This document shows, piece by piece, positions 1 to 9,591 of a DNA stretch of 64,000 nucleotides. The notes below the pieces were generated by a model. It had not been told where the DNA came from. It saw only the letters and a program-made list of their open reading frames with translations, and ran no database searches. The stretch spans positions 30,207 through 94,206 of the forward strand of contig SUZF01000006.1 of assembly GCA_015060065.1 (NCBI GenBank), given 5' to 3'. Each line of letters starts with the position of its first letter. Position 1 is the stretch's first letter. The stretch is from Rikenellaceae bacterium (GTDB lineage: Bacteria; Bacteroidota; Bacteroidia; Bacteroidales; Rikenellaceae). Position numbers and translations under genes: made by a program.

Positions 1-437
1 GCCTTGCAGTGGTCGATAATAACTCTATTTTTGGCTATGCAAACTACGCCATCGACCCTCTCTTTCTCGAAATTGGCAGTTGTTGCTATCTGATTTCCGT
101 TGATGCGGAGAAATGTTGAAGGAATGGAATTTTTGACGTTCCAATAGCCTGCATTTACGCCGAAATCGGCTCCGTTTGCAGTCGCGGTTTGCGAGAGCGG
201 AGAGAGCTTTTCGGGGAGAACAATTGCCGTCGTAAAATGCTTGGGCGAGTAGCGGATTACCGAAATCGTTTGCGCTGAATTAAAGATATTTACGCGCTCG
301 ATGCGGTATCCCTCGACTCCGTTGGGGAGGTTGAGATTTTGACGTTTTGCAGCAGCGAAATTCTCCTGGTCGTAACTCTGTGCCAGTGACGAAAATGACA
401 GCACAATAGTGGCTGTAAGAAGTAGTAGTTTTTTCAT
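1..437 (-). CDS. Secreted phosphodiester glycosidase-like (NAGPA/DUF2233-type) protein, 3' truncated by window edge
   Basis: Manual reverse translation from ATG at 437: MKKLLLLTATIVLSFSSLAQSYDQENF...ADFGVNAGYWNVKNSIPSTFLRINGNQIATTANFEKERVDG; signal peptide and NAGPA-like motif; runs off the left edge. Confidence 0.65.
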   Translation of the reverse strand, partial: MKKLLLLTATIVLSFSSLAQSYDQENFAAAKRQNLNLPNGVEGYRIERVNIFNSAQTISVIRYSPKHFTTAIVLPEKLSPLSQTATANGADFGVNAGYWNVKNSIPSTFLRINGNQIATTANFEKERVDGVVCIAKNRVIIDHCK

Positions 438-616
438 CTGTTTTGGTCGTTTTATGTGATTTTTACAAGCCAAAGATATCGATTTCCTTGCGAAAATGCA
501 AATCGAAAAAATGGCGTTCAGACTCCCTTGGATTTATTAAATTGCTTAAATATGTACTTGTGTGTTTCTAAAAATATTTATTATGCTGATAAAATGTTAA
601 AAATTAACGAAAAATT

Positions 617-648
617 CTTGGTGGTAACACAATAATTTGCTACCTTTG
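617..648 (+). promoter_or_regulatory. Bacteroidetes sigma-ABfr promoter (TTG-N20-TACCTTTG) for the Sus-like locus
   Basis: TTG at 618-620 and TACCTTTG at 641-648 match the TTTG/TAnnTTTG consensus; long leader before ATG 834. Confidence 0.6.
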
Positions 649-833
649 TTTAGAATATGGGCAGGTGTGAATGTCCGAATGTTATTTTATTAAAATAAAG
701 GGTTGCCAAGAAGCGTAGAAAACCGACTATAAAACAGACGAAACAAAGGATTGAAAGTTAAAAACAAATAACGAAAAGTTAAACAAATAATTAACCAAAT
801 TAAAAACCTAACAAATTACCAAAACAAAACGCT

Positions 834-3800
834 ATGAAAAAAATCTCCTATTTATTGGGTTGCGCTCTGGTGGCATTTGTCTTCGTATCTTGTACGGATG
901 ATAGCAACACAGAGCCAGGTTCCGGTGCTGGAGCAAGCGGTTCGACGGTGCTTACTGCCTCGATTGAGGATTTGGTTTTGACATCGTTAGAGGTTACACC
1001 TCCCCAAGAGGGTGAGGGTGAAGGTGCGATGGCGCAAGATGTCGCTCCCGAATCGCCCGCTCACGTCTGGGCAAAGACCGACAAACTTGGTGTCTTTGGC
1101 TCGGAAAGCGGAATCAATGCAAAGTACACACTCTACAACGAGAGCGTTGATAAGAGTGAGGGTAAGTTCTACGGACCAGAGGTCGTGGGCGAGGTCTATG
1201 CCTACTTCCCTTGGCAGGAGAATGTGACTGCTTCCGGTTCGCAACTTAATCTGCCGTTCCCCTCGGAGCAGATTTACAATGCCGATGTTAAGACGCAATT
1301 TGCGCAGAATACTTCGGTATATGTAGCCAAGGCTTCGGAGGGCGTTGTTGAGTTGCTCCACCCGATGGGCTGCATCGGTATCGCCATCAAGGGCGATGTG
1401 GATATCTACTCGGTTTCCTTGTCGAGTAAGTCGAAGCCCCTCTCCGGAACGATTGCTCTCGATTATGAGAACAACTTTGCAGTATCGACGGTCAATAACT
1501 CGTCGCGCAGTGTGAAACTGACGTTGGAGACTCCGGTTCACGTGGATATGTTTGAGCCGACGGTATTCTATCTGATGTTGCCTCCTGCAACTTATGACGA
1601 CCTCGCAATCGCAATTGATACCAACGAGGGTTCGTTTGGTAAGGATTTGGCGGGCGAGTATCAGGTTGAGCGTATCTCGCTGACCAATTTCGAAGGCTCG
1701 GTGGGTAATGCAACCATTGTTGCCGATTTCGAGATGCTTACGCTTGACGGCACGACCGACTCCGCAGCAAAGGCATGGAGCGAAGGCTCGGTTATGGGTA
1801 TCTTCGCAGGCGATGCAGTCAATTCGAAATATTCGCTTTTGGCTGGCGAGGCAGGAAAGACCGAGGCTACATTCAAAGGCATCGAGGCAAAGGGAGATGT
1901 GGTTGCATATTATCCCTATTCGGCAGATGCAAAACTCGATGGCTCGAAACTTACTATTTCTGTTCCCGCTACGCAGGAGTACTACGCTGACCTCTTCACT
2001 CACTTCAAGGAGAATACTCCCTTTGTTGTGGCAAAGGCTGCCGAGGGCGAGAAACTTACCTTCGAGTATGTTACGGGTGTTATCGCTATCAAAGTTAAGG
2101 CAGAGTGTACGGTTAAGAGCATCGCTGTTTCCAGCCCCAATAAGGGTATAGCCGGAAATATGGTTGTCGATTTGGATAACAACTACGCTATCACTCCCGC
2201 AGCGAGCGGAAGCCGTAGCCTCGTTTCGTTGAACTGTGGCGAAGGTGTTGTATCAACCAACGCCGACCCGACGACATTCTACGTATTGCTTCCTCCCGCA
2301 ACCTACAATGGTTTGGCGGTGCGTGTAACCACCACTGATGGCGATACGCTCATTGCAAATCTCGATAATAATGTGGAGATTCAGCCTTTGACAACTACGG
2401 CATTTGATAAGGATGTGTCGTACATTACTGTTACGGTATCGAAGGATGCGTCGTTGCTCGCTAACAAGAGTAATAAGCAGATTTGGACAGCTGACGATGT
2501 TTTGTCGGTTTTCGATGCGACTTCGCAGACCATCAAGCAGGGTATCCTCATTTCCGGTGAGAACACTGCAACCGGTGAGTTTAAGGTTGCCGGTGCTACC
2601 GAGGCAGACGTTTATGAGTGGGTTGCTTGGGGTCCGTCAATGGCAATGTTGCAGGGCAGCTTGACCTTTAACTACCGAAATACGGCTTCGTTGGTTGGTG
2701 CCGATAAGGCGTATGGTACCGCTTTGGGTGCAATGTTCGGTCGTAATAACGGCGGCAAGTTTGCGTTGAAGAGCCTTATGGGTTGTATGGCAATCCGTGT
2801 TAAGGGTTCGGGTACGCTTAAAGCCCTCACGATTAAGAATGGCTCGCAGGTTATCTCGACTGACTCGAAGATGTCGATAGATCCGGCTACCGCAACACAA
2901 GCAGTTCCTTCGTGGTCATTCATCAAGAGTTCTGCGGAGCCTACCTATATATATATAAATACAGACATGGAGATTGCGCTCTCGTCGAGCGAATATACTA
3001 CTTTGTATGTTGATGTTCCCGCAGGTATTGATTGGAATGCACTGCAAATCGGTGTTGTTACCAGTGAGTGCTCGTATGTGAAGAGCGTTGCAGCTCCTAC
3101 CGTAAATGCAAATGCGGCTCCCGTGAATGTTCTTGACGTGGATCTTACTGCTGTTGCCAATAAGGCTTCGGGCGCGACGGCTCTCGATGAGGGTGGTAAG
3201 CATGCTAACTGCTATATCGTGGCTCCTAATGGTGGCGAGAACTACTACTCGTTTGAGTTGAAGCATGTTAATGGCGTTGCTCTTGCTAACGACCAGATGG
3301 TTGGTGCCGAGTGGACATATGCACAGACGGCTTGGGCTACATCTTACAACCTTGTGGATGAGGTCTATTTGAGCCGTGCAACTGGAAAGGTAGCGTTCCG
3401 TCACGACGGTATCCAAAAGGGTAATGCGAAGTTGGCTATTACCAACGATGCTTACAAGATCGGCTGGGTATATCACATCTGGTGTACCGACACTCCGCAG
3501 GATGTCTATATGGAGGGTACTGCGGATAAGACATTGAGCATTACTCAATATCGCTGGTTGGACCGCAACCTCGGTGCTACGTACGCTCCTCACACTGTTG
3601 CCGAGTGTAAGAATATCTCTGCCGAGAACGCGGCTGCGGCTTGTGGTTTTATCTTCCAGTATGGTAATCCTAATGGATATCCGGGTGCCGAGGTAATGAC
3701 CGTCGAGACCAAGAATGAGACGAGTAATTTTGCACATCGTAAGAATTATGTAATCTATGGTTTTGATTCGTATGTTCAAGGTTCGTTCAAGACTTCGAAT

Positions 3801-4421
3801 TCGTTGAAGGCAAGTGCTGATGGTGCTATCTCGTATCCCAATTATATTTATTCGAAGGCAAATCATGCAGGTACCAGCCAATGGTTCAATGGCGATATCG
3901 AGTGCTACGGAACTCAAACAACATTATCTACTTGTTTGTGGTGGACAGTTAGTAGCACTCCTAGTTCGATCGCTATAAAAGATAAATCAAAGTATGATCC
4001 GTGTCCGTATGGATATTGCATTCCTAACCAGGGTATGATTTATCGTGCTTTGCAGTGCAAGGGCGAACTCAATACTTCCAATAATGCGGCAAGACGTTAC
4101 TATACCGCAGTTTATGACGGAGAGGTTGCGTACGGCTCGTATTGTATCAGCGATGATGATGCTAATGTATATTGGTTCCCGAATGGAGGTTATGGAGTGG
4201 CGAGCAACAAGAATGTCGGTGTTGCTAGTTATATCTATGCTTCGCGAAATTCAGCAAGTAATACGCAGCCTACATTGAATGGTCCGGCGTATATGGTATG
4301 TACTTCCAAGGTGGGTGATAATGCAACTACGGCAGGTTTTAGTGCTTCATATAGTGGTGGCGGATCCGTATCTCTGACTACCGGATATCAGATTCGTTGT
4401 GTCCGTCAAATGAAGCAATAA
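834..4421 (+). CDS. Fimbrillin-like repeat lipoprotein with C-terminal FISUMP-like domain
   Basis: 1195 aa; lipobox ...FVFVSC; repeated FY(L/V)(M/L)LPPATY modules; C-terminal WLDRNLGAT...KYDPCPYGYCIP. Confidence 0.7.
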   Translation: MKKISYLLGCALVAFVFVSCTDDSNTEPGSGAGASGSTVLTASIEDLVLTSLEVTPPQEGEGEGAMAQDVAPESPAHVWAKTDKLGVFGSESGINAKYTLYNESVDKSEGKFYGPEVVGEVYAYFPWQENVTASGSQLNLPFPSEQIYNADVKTQFAQNTSVYVAKASEGVVELLHPMGCIGIAIKGDVDIYSVSLSSKSKPLSGTIALDYENNFAVSTVNNSSRSVKLTLETPVHVDMFEPTVFYLMLPPATYDDLAIAIDTNEGSFGKDLAGEYQVERISLTNFEGSVGNATIVADFEMLTLDGTTDSAAKAWSEGSVMGIFAGDAVNSKYSLLAGEAGKTEATFKGIEAKGDVVAYYPYSADAKLDGSKLTISVPATQEYYADLFTHFKENTPFVVAKAAEGEKLTFEYVTGVIAIKVKAECTVKSIAVSSPNKGIAGNMVVDLDNNYAITPAASGSRSLVSLNCGEGVVSTNADPTTFYVLLPPATYNGLAVRVTTTDGDTLIANLDNNVEIQPLTTTAFDKDVSYITVTVSKDASLLANKSNKQIWTADDVLSVFDATSQTIKQGILISGENTATGEFKVAGATEADVYEWVAWGPSMAMLQGSLTFNYRNTASLVGADKAYGTALGAMFGRNNGGKFALKSLMGCMAIRVKGSGTLKALTIKNGSQVISTDSKMSIDPATATQAVPSWSFIKSSAEPTYIYINTDMEIALSSSEYTTLYVDVPAGIDWNALQIGVVTSECSYVKSVAAPTVNANAAPVNVLDVDLTAVANKASGATALDEGGKHANCYIVAPNGGENYYSFELKHVNGVALANDQMVGAEWTYAQTAWATSYNLVDEVYLSRATGKVAFRHDGIQKGNAKLAITNDAYKIGWVYHIWCTDTPQDVYMEGTADKTLSITQYRWLDRNLGATYAPHTVAECKNISAENAAAACGFIFQYGNPNGYPGAEVMTVETKNETSNFAHRKNYVIYGFDSYVQGSFKTSNSLKASADGAISYPNYIYSKANHAGTSQWFNGDIECYGTQTTLSTCLWWTVSSTPSSIAIKDKSKYDPCPYGYCIPNQGMIYRALQCKGELNTSNNAARRYYTAVYDGEVAYGSYCISDDDANVYWFPNGGYGVASNKNVGVASYIYASRNSASNTQPTLNGPAYMVCTSKVGDNATTAGFSASYSGGGSVSLTTGYQIRCVRQMKQ

Positions 4422-4446
4422 TAGGAAATTCTAAAAAGTAAAAGAT

Positions 4447-7400
4447 ATGAAAAAAATATTCAGTCTATTCGCAATCGCGATTCTCGGATTGGCAGCCACA
4501 GGCTGTACCGAGGATGCTGTCGAGGAGGTAAAGGAAGTTCCTACCGTCGATGGAGTGACGATGCTCGTGGCACAGCCGGAGGAGTTCGCCATTCGCAAGG
4601 GTAGTGACACCTTGACAGCGACAGAGTCGCGTACATGGAGTGCTGATGCGAAGGTCGGTGTCTATGGTACGACGATGGGTAGCAATGTCGAGTATAAACT
4701 GTTCAGCAGTTATGAGGGTGCCGTTGAAGGTGCTTTCTATGGCAAGGAGGTGCAGGGCGAACTCTACATCTACTATCCTTACTATGCGGGCAGTAGCCGT
4801 GACGGCTCGAAGGTAACGCTTCCGTTGCCCGAAACTCAAACCTACAATGCAGACTTCGGTCAGCAGATGGCAGATTACAATCCTACGCTTGTGGCAAAGG
4901 CTGCGACGAGCGAGGTTACATTCAACTATCTGGCAGGTGCGCTTGGCGTACAGGTGCAGGGTGGTGCAATGGTCAAGAAGATTGTTGTCAGCAGCGAGAA
5001 TAGCGCGCTGGCAGGTCTTGTGGCTGTTGATTTTGCCCGTGACTTTGAGGTTAGTGCAGTTGAAGGCTCGAAGAAGTCTATCACGCTCGATTGTGGCGAG
5101 GGTGTCTTGACTTCGCTCGATGCTCCGACTACGTTCTACGTGCTGGTACCCCCCGCAACCTACGATGACTTGACGGTTACGATTACTATCGACGGTGGCG
5201 AGTTCTCGAAGAGTGTCGAAGGGGCTTATACTATCACTCGTCTGAATGCGGTTGATACAACAACTCCTGCGGCCAATGCAACTATCGTGGCTACGTTTGA
5301 TACACTGCAAATCGGTGATGAGAGTGATGATTCGCGCGTTTGGGCAGAGAATGCAGCATTCGGTGTATTTGCCGAGGGCGTGGAGAATACAAAGTATGTT
5401 ATCGCTCCGAATGAGGCCGGTAAAGGCGAGGCAATCTTCGCCGGTGGCGATGTTACGGGCAACTTCTTGGCATACTATCCGTGGTCGAATGTGACGACCA
5501 AGTCGGAGGATGTGCTGAAAGTCTATATGAATCCCGTTCAGACCTATAACGCTAACCGCCTGACTCAATTTGCGGAGAATGCTCCCTATATGATTGCAAA
5601 TGGCGTAGTTGGCGAGCCTGTCAAATTCCAATATGTGAATGGTGCGCTCGGTCTGCGTTGCAAGGTTGATGGAAATATCCAGAAAGTTGAGCTTCTTGGC
5701 GAAAATGGAGCAGCGTTCTCCGGCTCGGTTAATGTAAATCTGGCAGAGAACTACGCTGTTTCGGCAACAGCCGACTCCAAGAACTTCCTGACTCTCGATT
5801 GTGGCGAGGAGGGTGTTGCTTCGACGTATGACAATCCTACTACGCTCTTCGTTTGTCTGCCTGCGGCAACCTACAATAACTTTGAGGTTACGCTTACGAT
5901 GGCCGATGGCTCTTTCGTGAAGAGTTTTATCAAGACTCCTGTCGAGGTTAAACCTTTGGAAATCAATGTTTCGGAGAAGGAGGTGACCTACTCGATTCTC
6001 GATATCGAGTTGGAGCAGTCAGATGTTAATTGCAAGAAAGTTTGGGATGCAGATGACCTCGTGTCGATTTTCGATATCGATAATAATCGCCTTTCGACCG
6101 GTGCGATATTCCGTGGTACAGGTGTAGGTACTGCAAAGGCAACCTTTACCGTGCCGAGCGAGAATCTCGCAGTAATCTACCCGGCACAGGATATGGCAAA
6201 TCTGGGTCTTGAAGGCACCGTTGCATCGTTCCTCCTTCCGGAGGTTCAGAAATTTGACGCTTCGGGCGTTATTCCTGACGACACAATGCCGTTTGCCGGT
6301 CTGGTAAATCCCACTACGGGCAAGTTGTTCAACTTGCTGTCGGTACTCGAAGTGAAACTTACTGGTGACTTGACGGTTAATAAGATTGTGGTTAAGAGTG
6401 CATCGAGAAAGTTGTCGGGTAAGGCAACCATTGATGCAAACTATACAGATGCCCCTGTTGTTCGTATGACCGCAGAGTCGTCGAATAGTGTGACAATCGA
6501 CTGTGGTGAGGGTATCAAGTTGAGCTCGACTGCAACGATTGTCAATGTGGTAATCCCCGCTGCTGCTTATCCCGAAGGCGACATCTCGATTGATGTACAT
6601 ACCGACCTCGGTGTTTATGGCAATATGCCGACTGCATGTACGCTTACCCGTGCCGCAGTTACGCAGAAGAGCGTGGAAGTACCCATGCCGACAAGCCTTA
6701 CTCCGACCGATGCAGATTTTGCAAACTGCTTTGTTCTGAATAAGGCCGGTTGGTATTGCTTCACTCCCAAGACTCGCGGAGGATATGACCGCGTGGCAAA
6801 CGAGGATATCGTGAAGGAGAATACCGCAGCGTATGTTCTCTACGAGAGTTCGGAGTCGATGCTGACCAATGCAACTTATGTGGCTGCGAAGAATATGATT
6901 ACCTTCATGTATGACGGTACGGCAGGTAATGGCGGTATCTGCGTAGCAGATGCTCCCGATAATATCTGCTGGACTTGGCATATCTGGTGTCCAGGCGAGA
7001 CCATGAAGGATATTACTCTTGGAACCATTACTGTTATGGACCGCAATATCGGTGCTCGTAAGATTCCGGGAATGCTTTCGGCTGCGAAGAGATTGACGTT
7101 GGAGGAGAAGTTGCAGTCGGCTGGTTTGTTCTATCAGATGGGTCGTCCTACTCCATTCCCTGGTGCAAAAGCTTGGGCAAATGAGGAATGGGCAACTCGT
7201 CTGGGCTTGGATAATAATACTATTTCAGAGGTATTCTACTATCCGAGTGCTTCTCTTCTTGAAAATGGACAGATGTTTAAGTGTGGTGTGGGTGTAACAA
7301 CCGAGACTGCACCTATGGGAGTTAAGAATCCGATGCACTACTTTATCCTCGAAAACAAGGGTGATAATAAGTATTGGAGCGAAGACTTTAAGTTGGATAC

Positions 7401-7800
7401 CAATAGTGAGAGTTATCCTTGGAACTATTCGGTAGCCGCAAACATTCAGTTTGATCCGTGTCCGGCAGGTTATCAGTTGCCTACTTATGCCGAGTTGTCG
7501 GCTGCTTTGAAGGCGGTGACTTGGACTAGTATCGGAAAGACGGATATGTCGGTACCTGATGGTCTGTTTACAACAACAAAACGCGCCTATATTGCCAACG
7601 GCGGATACCGCTCGTCTTATGGTTTGTTCAATGCAACAGGTTCGGAATCTGCACACTTCCTTATTGCTACGGGTGCTGCGGATGCCGAGGATAATGCGAC
7701 AACGTATAACCGAGTTTATCTTGGAATTGAGAACAAGAATATTGGCGGTTCGAAGTGGGTTCCCGGTAATGGCGCACCTGTTCGTTGTATCAAGAAATAA
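4447..7800 (+). CDS. Fimbrillin-like repeat lipoprotein with C-terminal FISUMP-like domain (paralogue of preceding gene)
   Basis: 1117 aa; lipobox LAATGC; three LPPATY-like modules; C-terminal MDRNIGA...FDPCPAGYQLPT. Confidence 0.7.
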   Translation: MKKIFSLFAIAILGLAATGCTEDAVEEVKEVPTVDGVTMLVAQPEEFAIRKGSDTLTATESRTWSADAKVGVYGTTMGSNVEYKLFSSYEGAVEGAFYGKEVQGELYIYYPYYAGSSRDGSKVTLPLPETQTYNADFGQQMADYNPTLVAKAATSEVTFNYLAGALGVQVQGGAMVKKIVVSSENSALAGLVAVDFARDFEVSAVEGSKKSITLDCGEGVLTSLDAPTTFYVLVPPATYDDLTVTITIDGGEFSKSVEGAYTITRLNAVDTTTPAANATIVATFDTLQIGDESDDSRVWAENAAFGVFAEGVENTKYVIAPNEAGKGEAIFAGGDVTGNFLAYYPWSNVTTKSEDVLKVYMNPVQTYNANRLTQFAENAPYMIANGVVGEPVKFQYVNGALGLRCKVDGNIQKVELLGENGAAFSGSVNVNLAENYAVSATADSKNFLTLDCGEEGVASTYDNPTTLFVCLPAATYNNFEVTLTMADGSFVKSFIKTPVEVKPLEINVSEKEVTYSILDIELEQSDVNCKKVWDADDLVSIFDIDNNRLSTGAIFRGTGVGTAKATFTVPSENLAVIYPAQDMANLGLEGTVASFLLPEVQKFDASGVIPDDTMPFAGLVNPTTGKLFNLLSVLEVKLTGDLTVNKIVVKSASRKLSGKATIDANYTDAPVVRMTAESSNSVTIDCGEGIKLSSTATIVNVVIPAAAYPEGDISIDVHTDLGVYGNMPTACTLTRAAVTQKSVEVPMPTSLTPTDADFANCFVLNKAGWYCFTPKTRGGYDRVANEDIVKENTAAYVLYESSESMLTNATYVAAKNMITFMYDGTAGNGGICVADAPDNICWTWHIWCPGETMKDITLGTITVMDRNIGARKIPGMLSAAKRLTLEEKLQSAGLFYQMGRPTPFPGAKAWANEEWATRLGLDNNTISEVFYYPSASLLENGQMFKCGVGVTTETAPMGVKNPMHYFILENKGDNKYWSEDFKLDTNSESYPWNYSVAANIQFDPCPAGYQLPTYAELSAALKAVTWTSIGKTDMSVPDGLFTTTKRAYIANGGYRSSYGLFNATGSESAHFLIATGAADAEDNATTYNRVYLGIENKNIGGSKWVPGNGAPVRCIKK

Positions 7801-7829
7801 TTTGTAATGAAGAAAAACACAATAAAACT

Positions 7830-8552
7830 ATGAAAAAGATTATCAATTTTATTCTCGTGGCTGTGGCTGCGGTAGGTTTCTCTTCTTGCAAAGATGAGGT
7901 GACTATCGTAGATACCCAAAACAGCTTTACCGAGATTATCGTAACGCCCGATGCCGGTCAGAAGTCGGTGTTGGTGCGTACCGAGGGCAAATGGAGCGTC
8001 TCGGTCGATGAGGCAGGTGCAGAGTGGGTCGAGTTCGTAGGCGCAACTTCGGGTAAGGGCGAGGGAGCCTTTACGTTCAAGTATGCCGAGAACCGTCCGA
8101 CCGAAATCTCGCGTGGTCTGCGTCGTAAGGCTTCGATTGTAGTCTTGACGGGCGACCAATTTACCTCTAAAACTATTGAACTTAAACAGTGCGGTGTGGC
8201 ACCGACCCTGATGTTCCGCTCGGAGGCTATCGAGATTTCGAGCGAGGCGCAGGAGGTATGCCGTGTGAGCCTTGATTCTAACTTGTCGGTTGCCGATACC
8301 GAGTCGTTCCGCTTCGGAGTCGTGTCACCGCAGGGTACGGATTGGCTCTCGAACTTCGGTGTAAGCCAAGACTGCTCGTCAATCACATTCTCTTGCACCG
8401 AGAATACTTCGGGCGCACCTCGCGTTGCCGTTGTGTCGGTAAATTATGTGGATCCGTGGGGTGAGACCTTCGTTTCGACCTGCGGTGTTCAGCAGAATGT
8501 TCCGGTTGTCGAGGAACCCGAAGATCCGGAGAATGCCGGCAGTGAAGAATAA
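7830..8552 (+). CDS. BACON-domain lipoprotein
   Basis: Start moved to ATG 7830 (MKKIINFILVAVAAVGFSSCKDE); VRTEGKWSVSVDEAGAEWVEF typical of BACON. Confidence 0.65.
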   Translation: MKKIINFILVAVAAVGFSSCKDEVTIVDTQNSFTEIIVTPDAGQKSVLVRTEGKWSVSVDEAGAEWVEFVGATSGKGEGAFTFKYAENRPTEISRGLRRKASIVVLTGDQFTSKTIELKQCGVAPTLMFRSEAIEISSEAQEVCRVSLDSNLSVADTESFRFGVVSPQGTDWLSNFGVSQDCSSITFSCTENTSGAPRVAVVSVNYVDPWGETFVSTCGVQQNVPVVEEPEDPENAGSEE

Positions 8553-8579
8553 CCCGAATAACCGAAAAACGAATTAGTT

Positions 8580-9569
8580 ATGAAAAAATATTCATTTATA
8601 AAGGCTCTTCTTCTGCCGGTTGTAGTGTTGCTGTGTGCTACGGGTTGCGAAACCGAGTACAAGCACGTTTCCGGCGATACGGAGCTCGATGTAGAGTTTG
8701 ATAACAACATTACATCGGATGAGTTCCGCCTTATCTGCTTCAATATCCAGAATGGTATGTGGTGGGATCAGGCAAATAATTATGATAACTTTGTAGCGTG
8801 GGTTCAGAAGTACAATCCCGATATTATGTGTATTCAGGAGGCTTCGACCATCTATAAGAATGGAACAAACTCTTCGCAATCTTACGCTAAACGATATCTG
8901 CCCTACGGATATCAAAATTATACCCCGTCATCGACGCTCGATATGGAGCCGAAGGGATGGAAAGAGTTGGCAAAGCGTTGGGGTCACGACTACGTGGTTA
9001 TCGGTGCGCATCAGGACAACTTCCCCGTTGTCTTTACCTCGCGCTTCCCGATTCAGCGCATAGCGCAACTTGGCGGACCGCTGCTTTCTCATGGCGGTTG
9101 TCACGTTATCATCAACGGAATCCACATGGTAGGCCTTCACACTTGGCCCCAAGCGTATGCCAAGGGTGATTCGGACACCAATCCTTCGAATCGTACTCGC
9201 GGAAATCAGTATCGTCTGCAAGAGGTGCAGGACATTCTCTCGCGCACGATTAACAGCGACGAATACTATGACGAGAAGAATTGGATCATCATGGGCGACT
9301 TCAACTCGAAGTTCAATGAGCCTGCAATCTTGGAGATGCAGAATAACTCGCTCACCGATATCTTGACTTATAACCACAACTACGTATCGCGTACCGGTCG
9401 CGTGGATTATATCTTCGCAACGGATAATATGCTTCGCAGTGTGGTTCAGTCGGTGGATATTCAGGACGGCTTTGCTCGTTCCGAGAAGCATGAAGCAACC
9501 GGCTTCTGGAAGTATTCGGACCATTATCCTCTGATGGTCGATTTCAAAATTTATGATGAGGAGGAGTAG
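8580..9569 (+). CDS. Endonuclease/exonuclease/phosphatase (EEP) family lipoprotein
   Basis: Lipobox LLCATGC; EEP motifs NIQNG, CIQEA, GLHTWP, MGDFNS, DYIFAT, SDHYPL. Confidence 0.85.
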   Translation: MKKYSFIKALLLPVVVLLCATGCETEYKHVSGDTELDVEFDNNITSDEFRLICFNIQNGMWWDQANNYDNFVAWVQKYNPDIMCIQEASTIYKNGTNSSQSYAKRYLPYGYQNYTPSSTLDMEPKGWKELAKRWGHDYVVIGAHQDNFPVVFTSRFPIQRIAQLGGPLLSHGGCHVIINGIHMVGLHTWPQAYAKGDSDTNPSNRTRGNQYRLQEVQDILSRTINSDEYYDEKNWIIMGDFNSKFNEPAILEMQNNSLTDILTYNHNYVSRTGRVDYIFATDNMLRSVVQSVDIQDGFARSEKHEATGFWKYSDHYPLMVDFKIYDEEE

Positions 9570-9591
9570 GTAACGCTAAAATCTTACGTAA

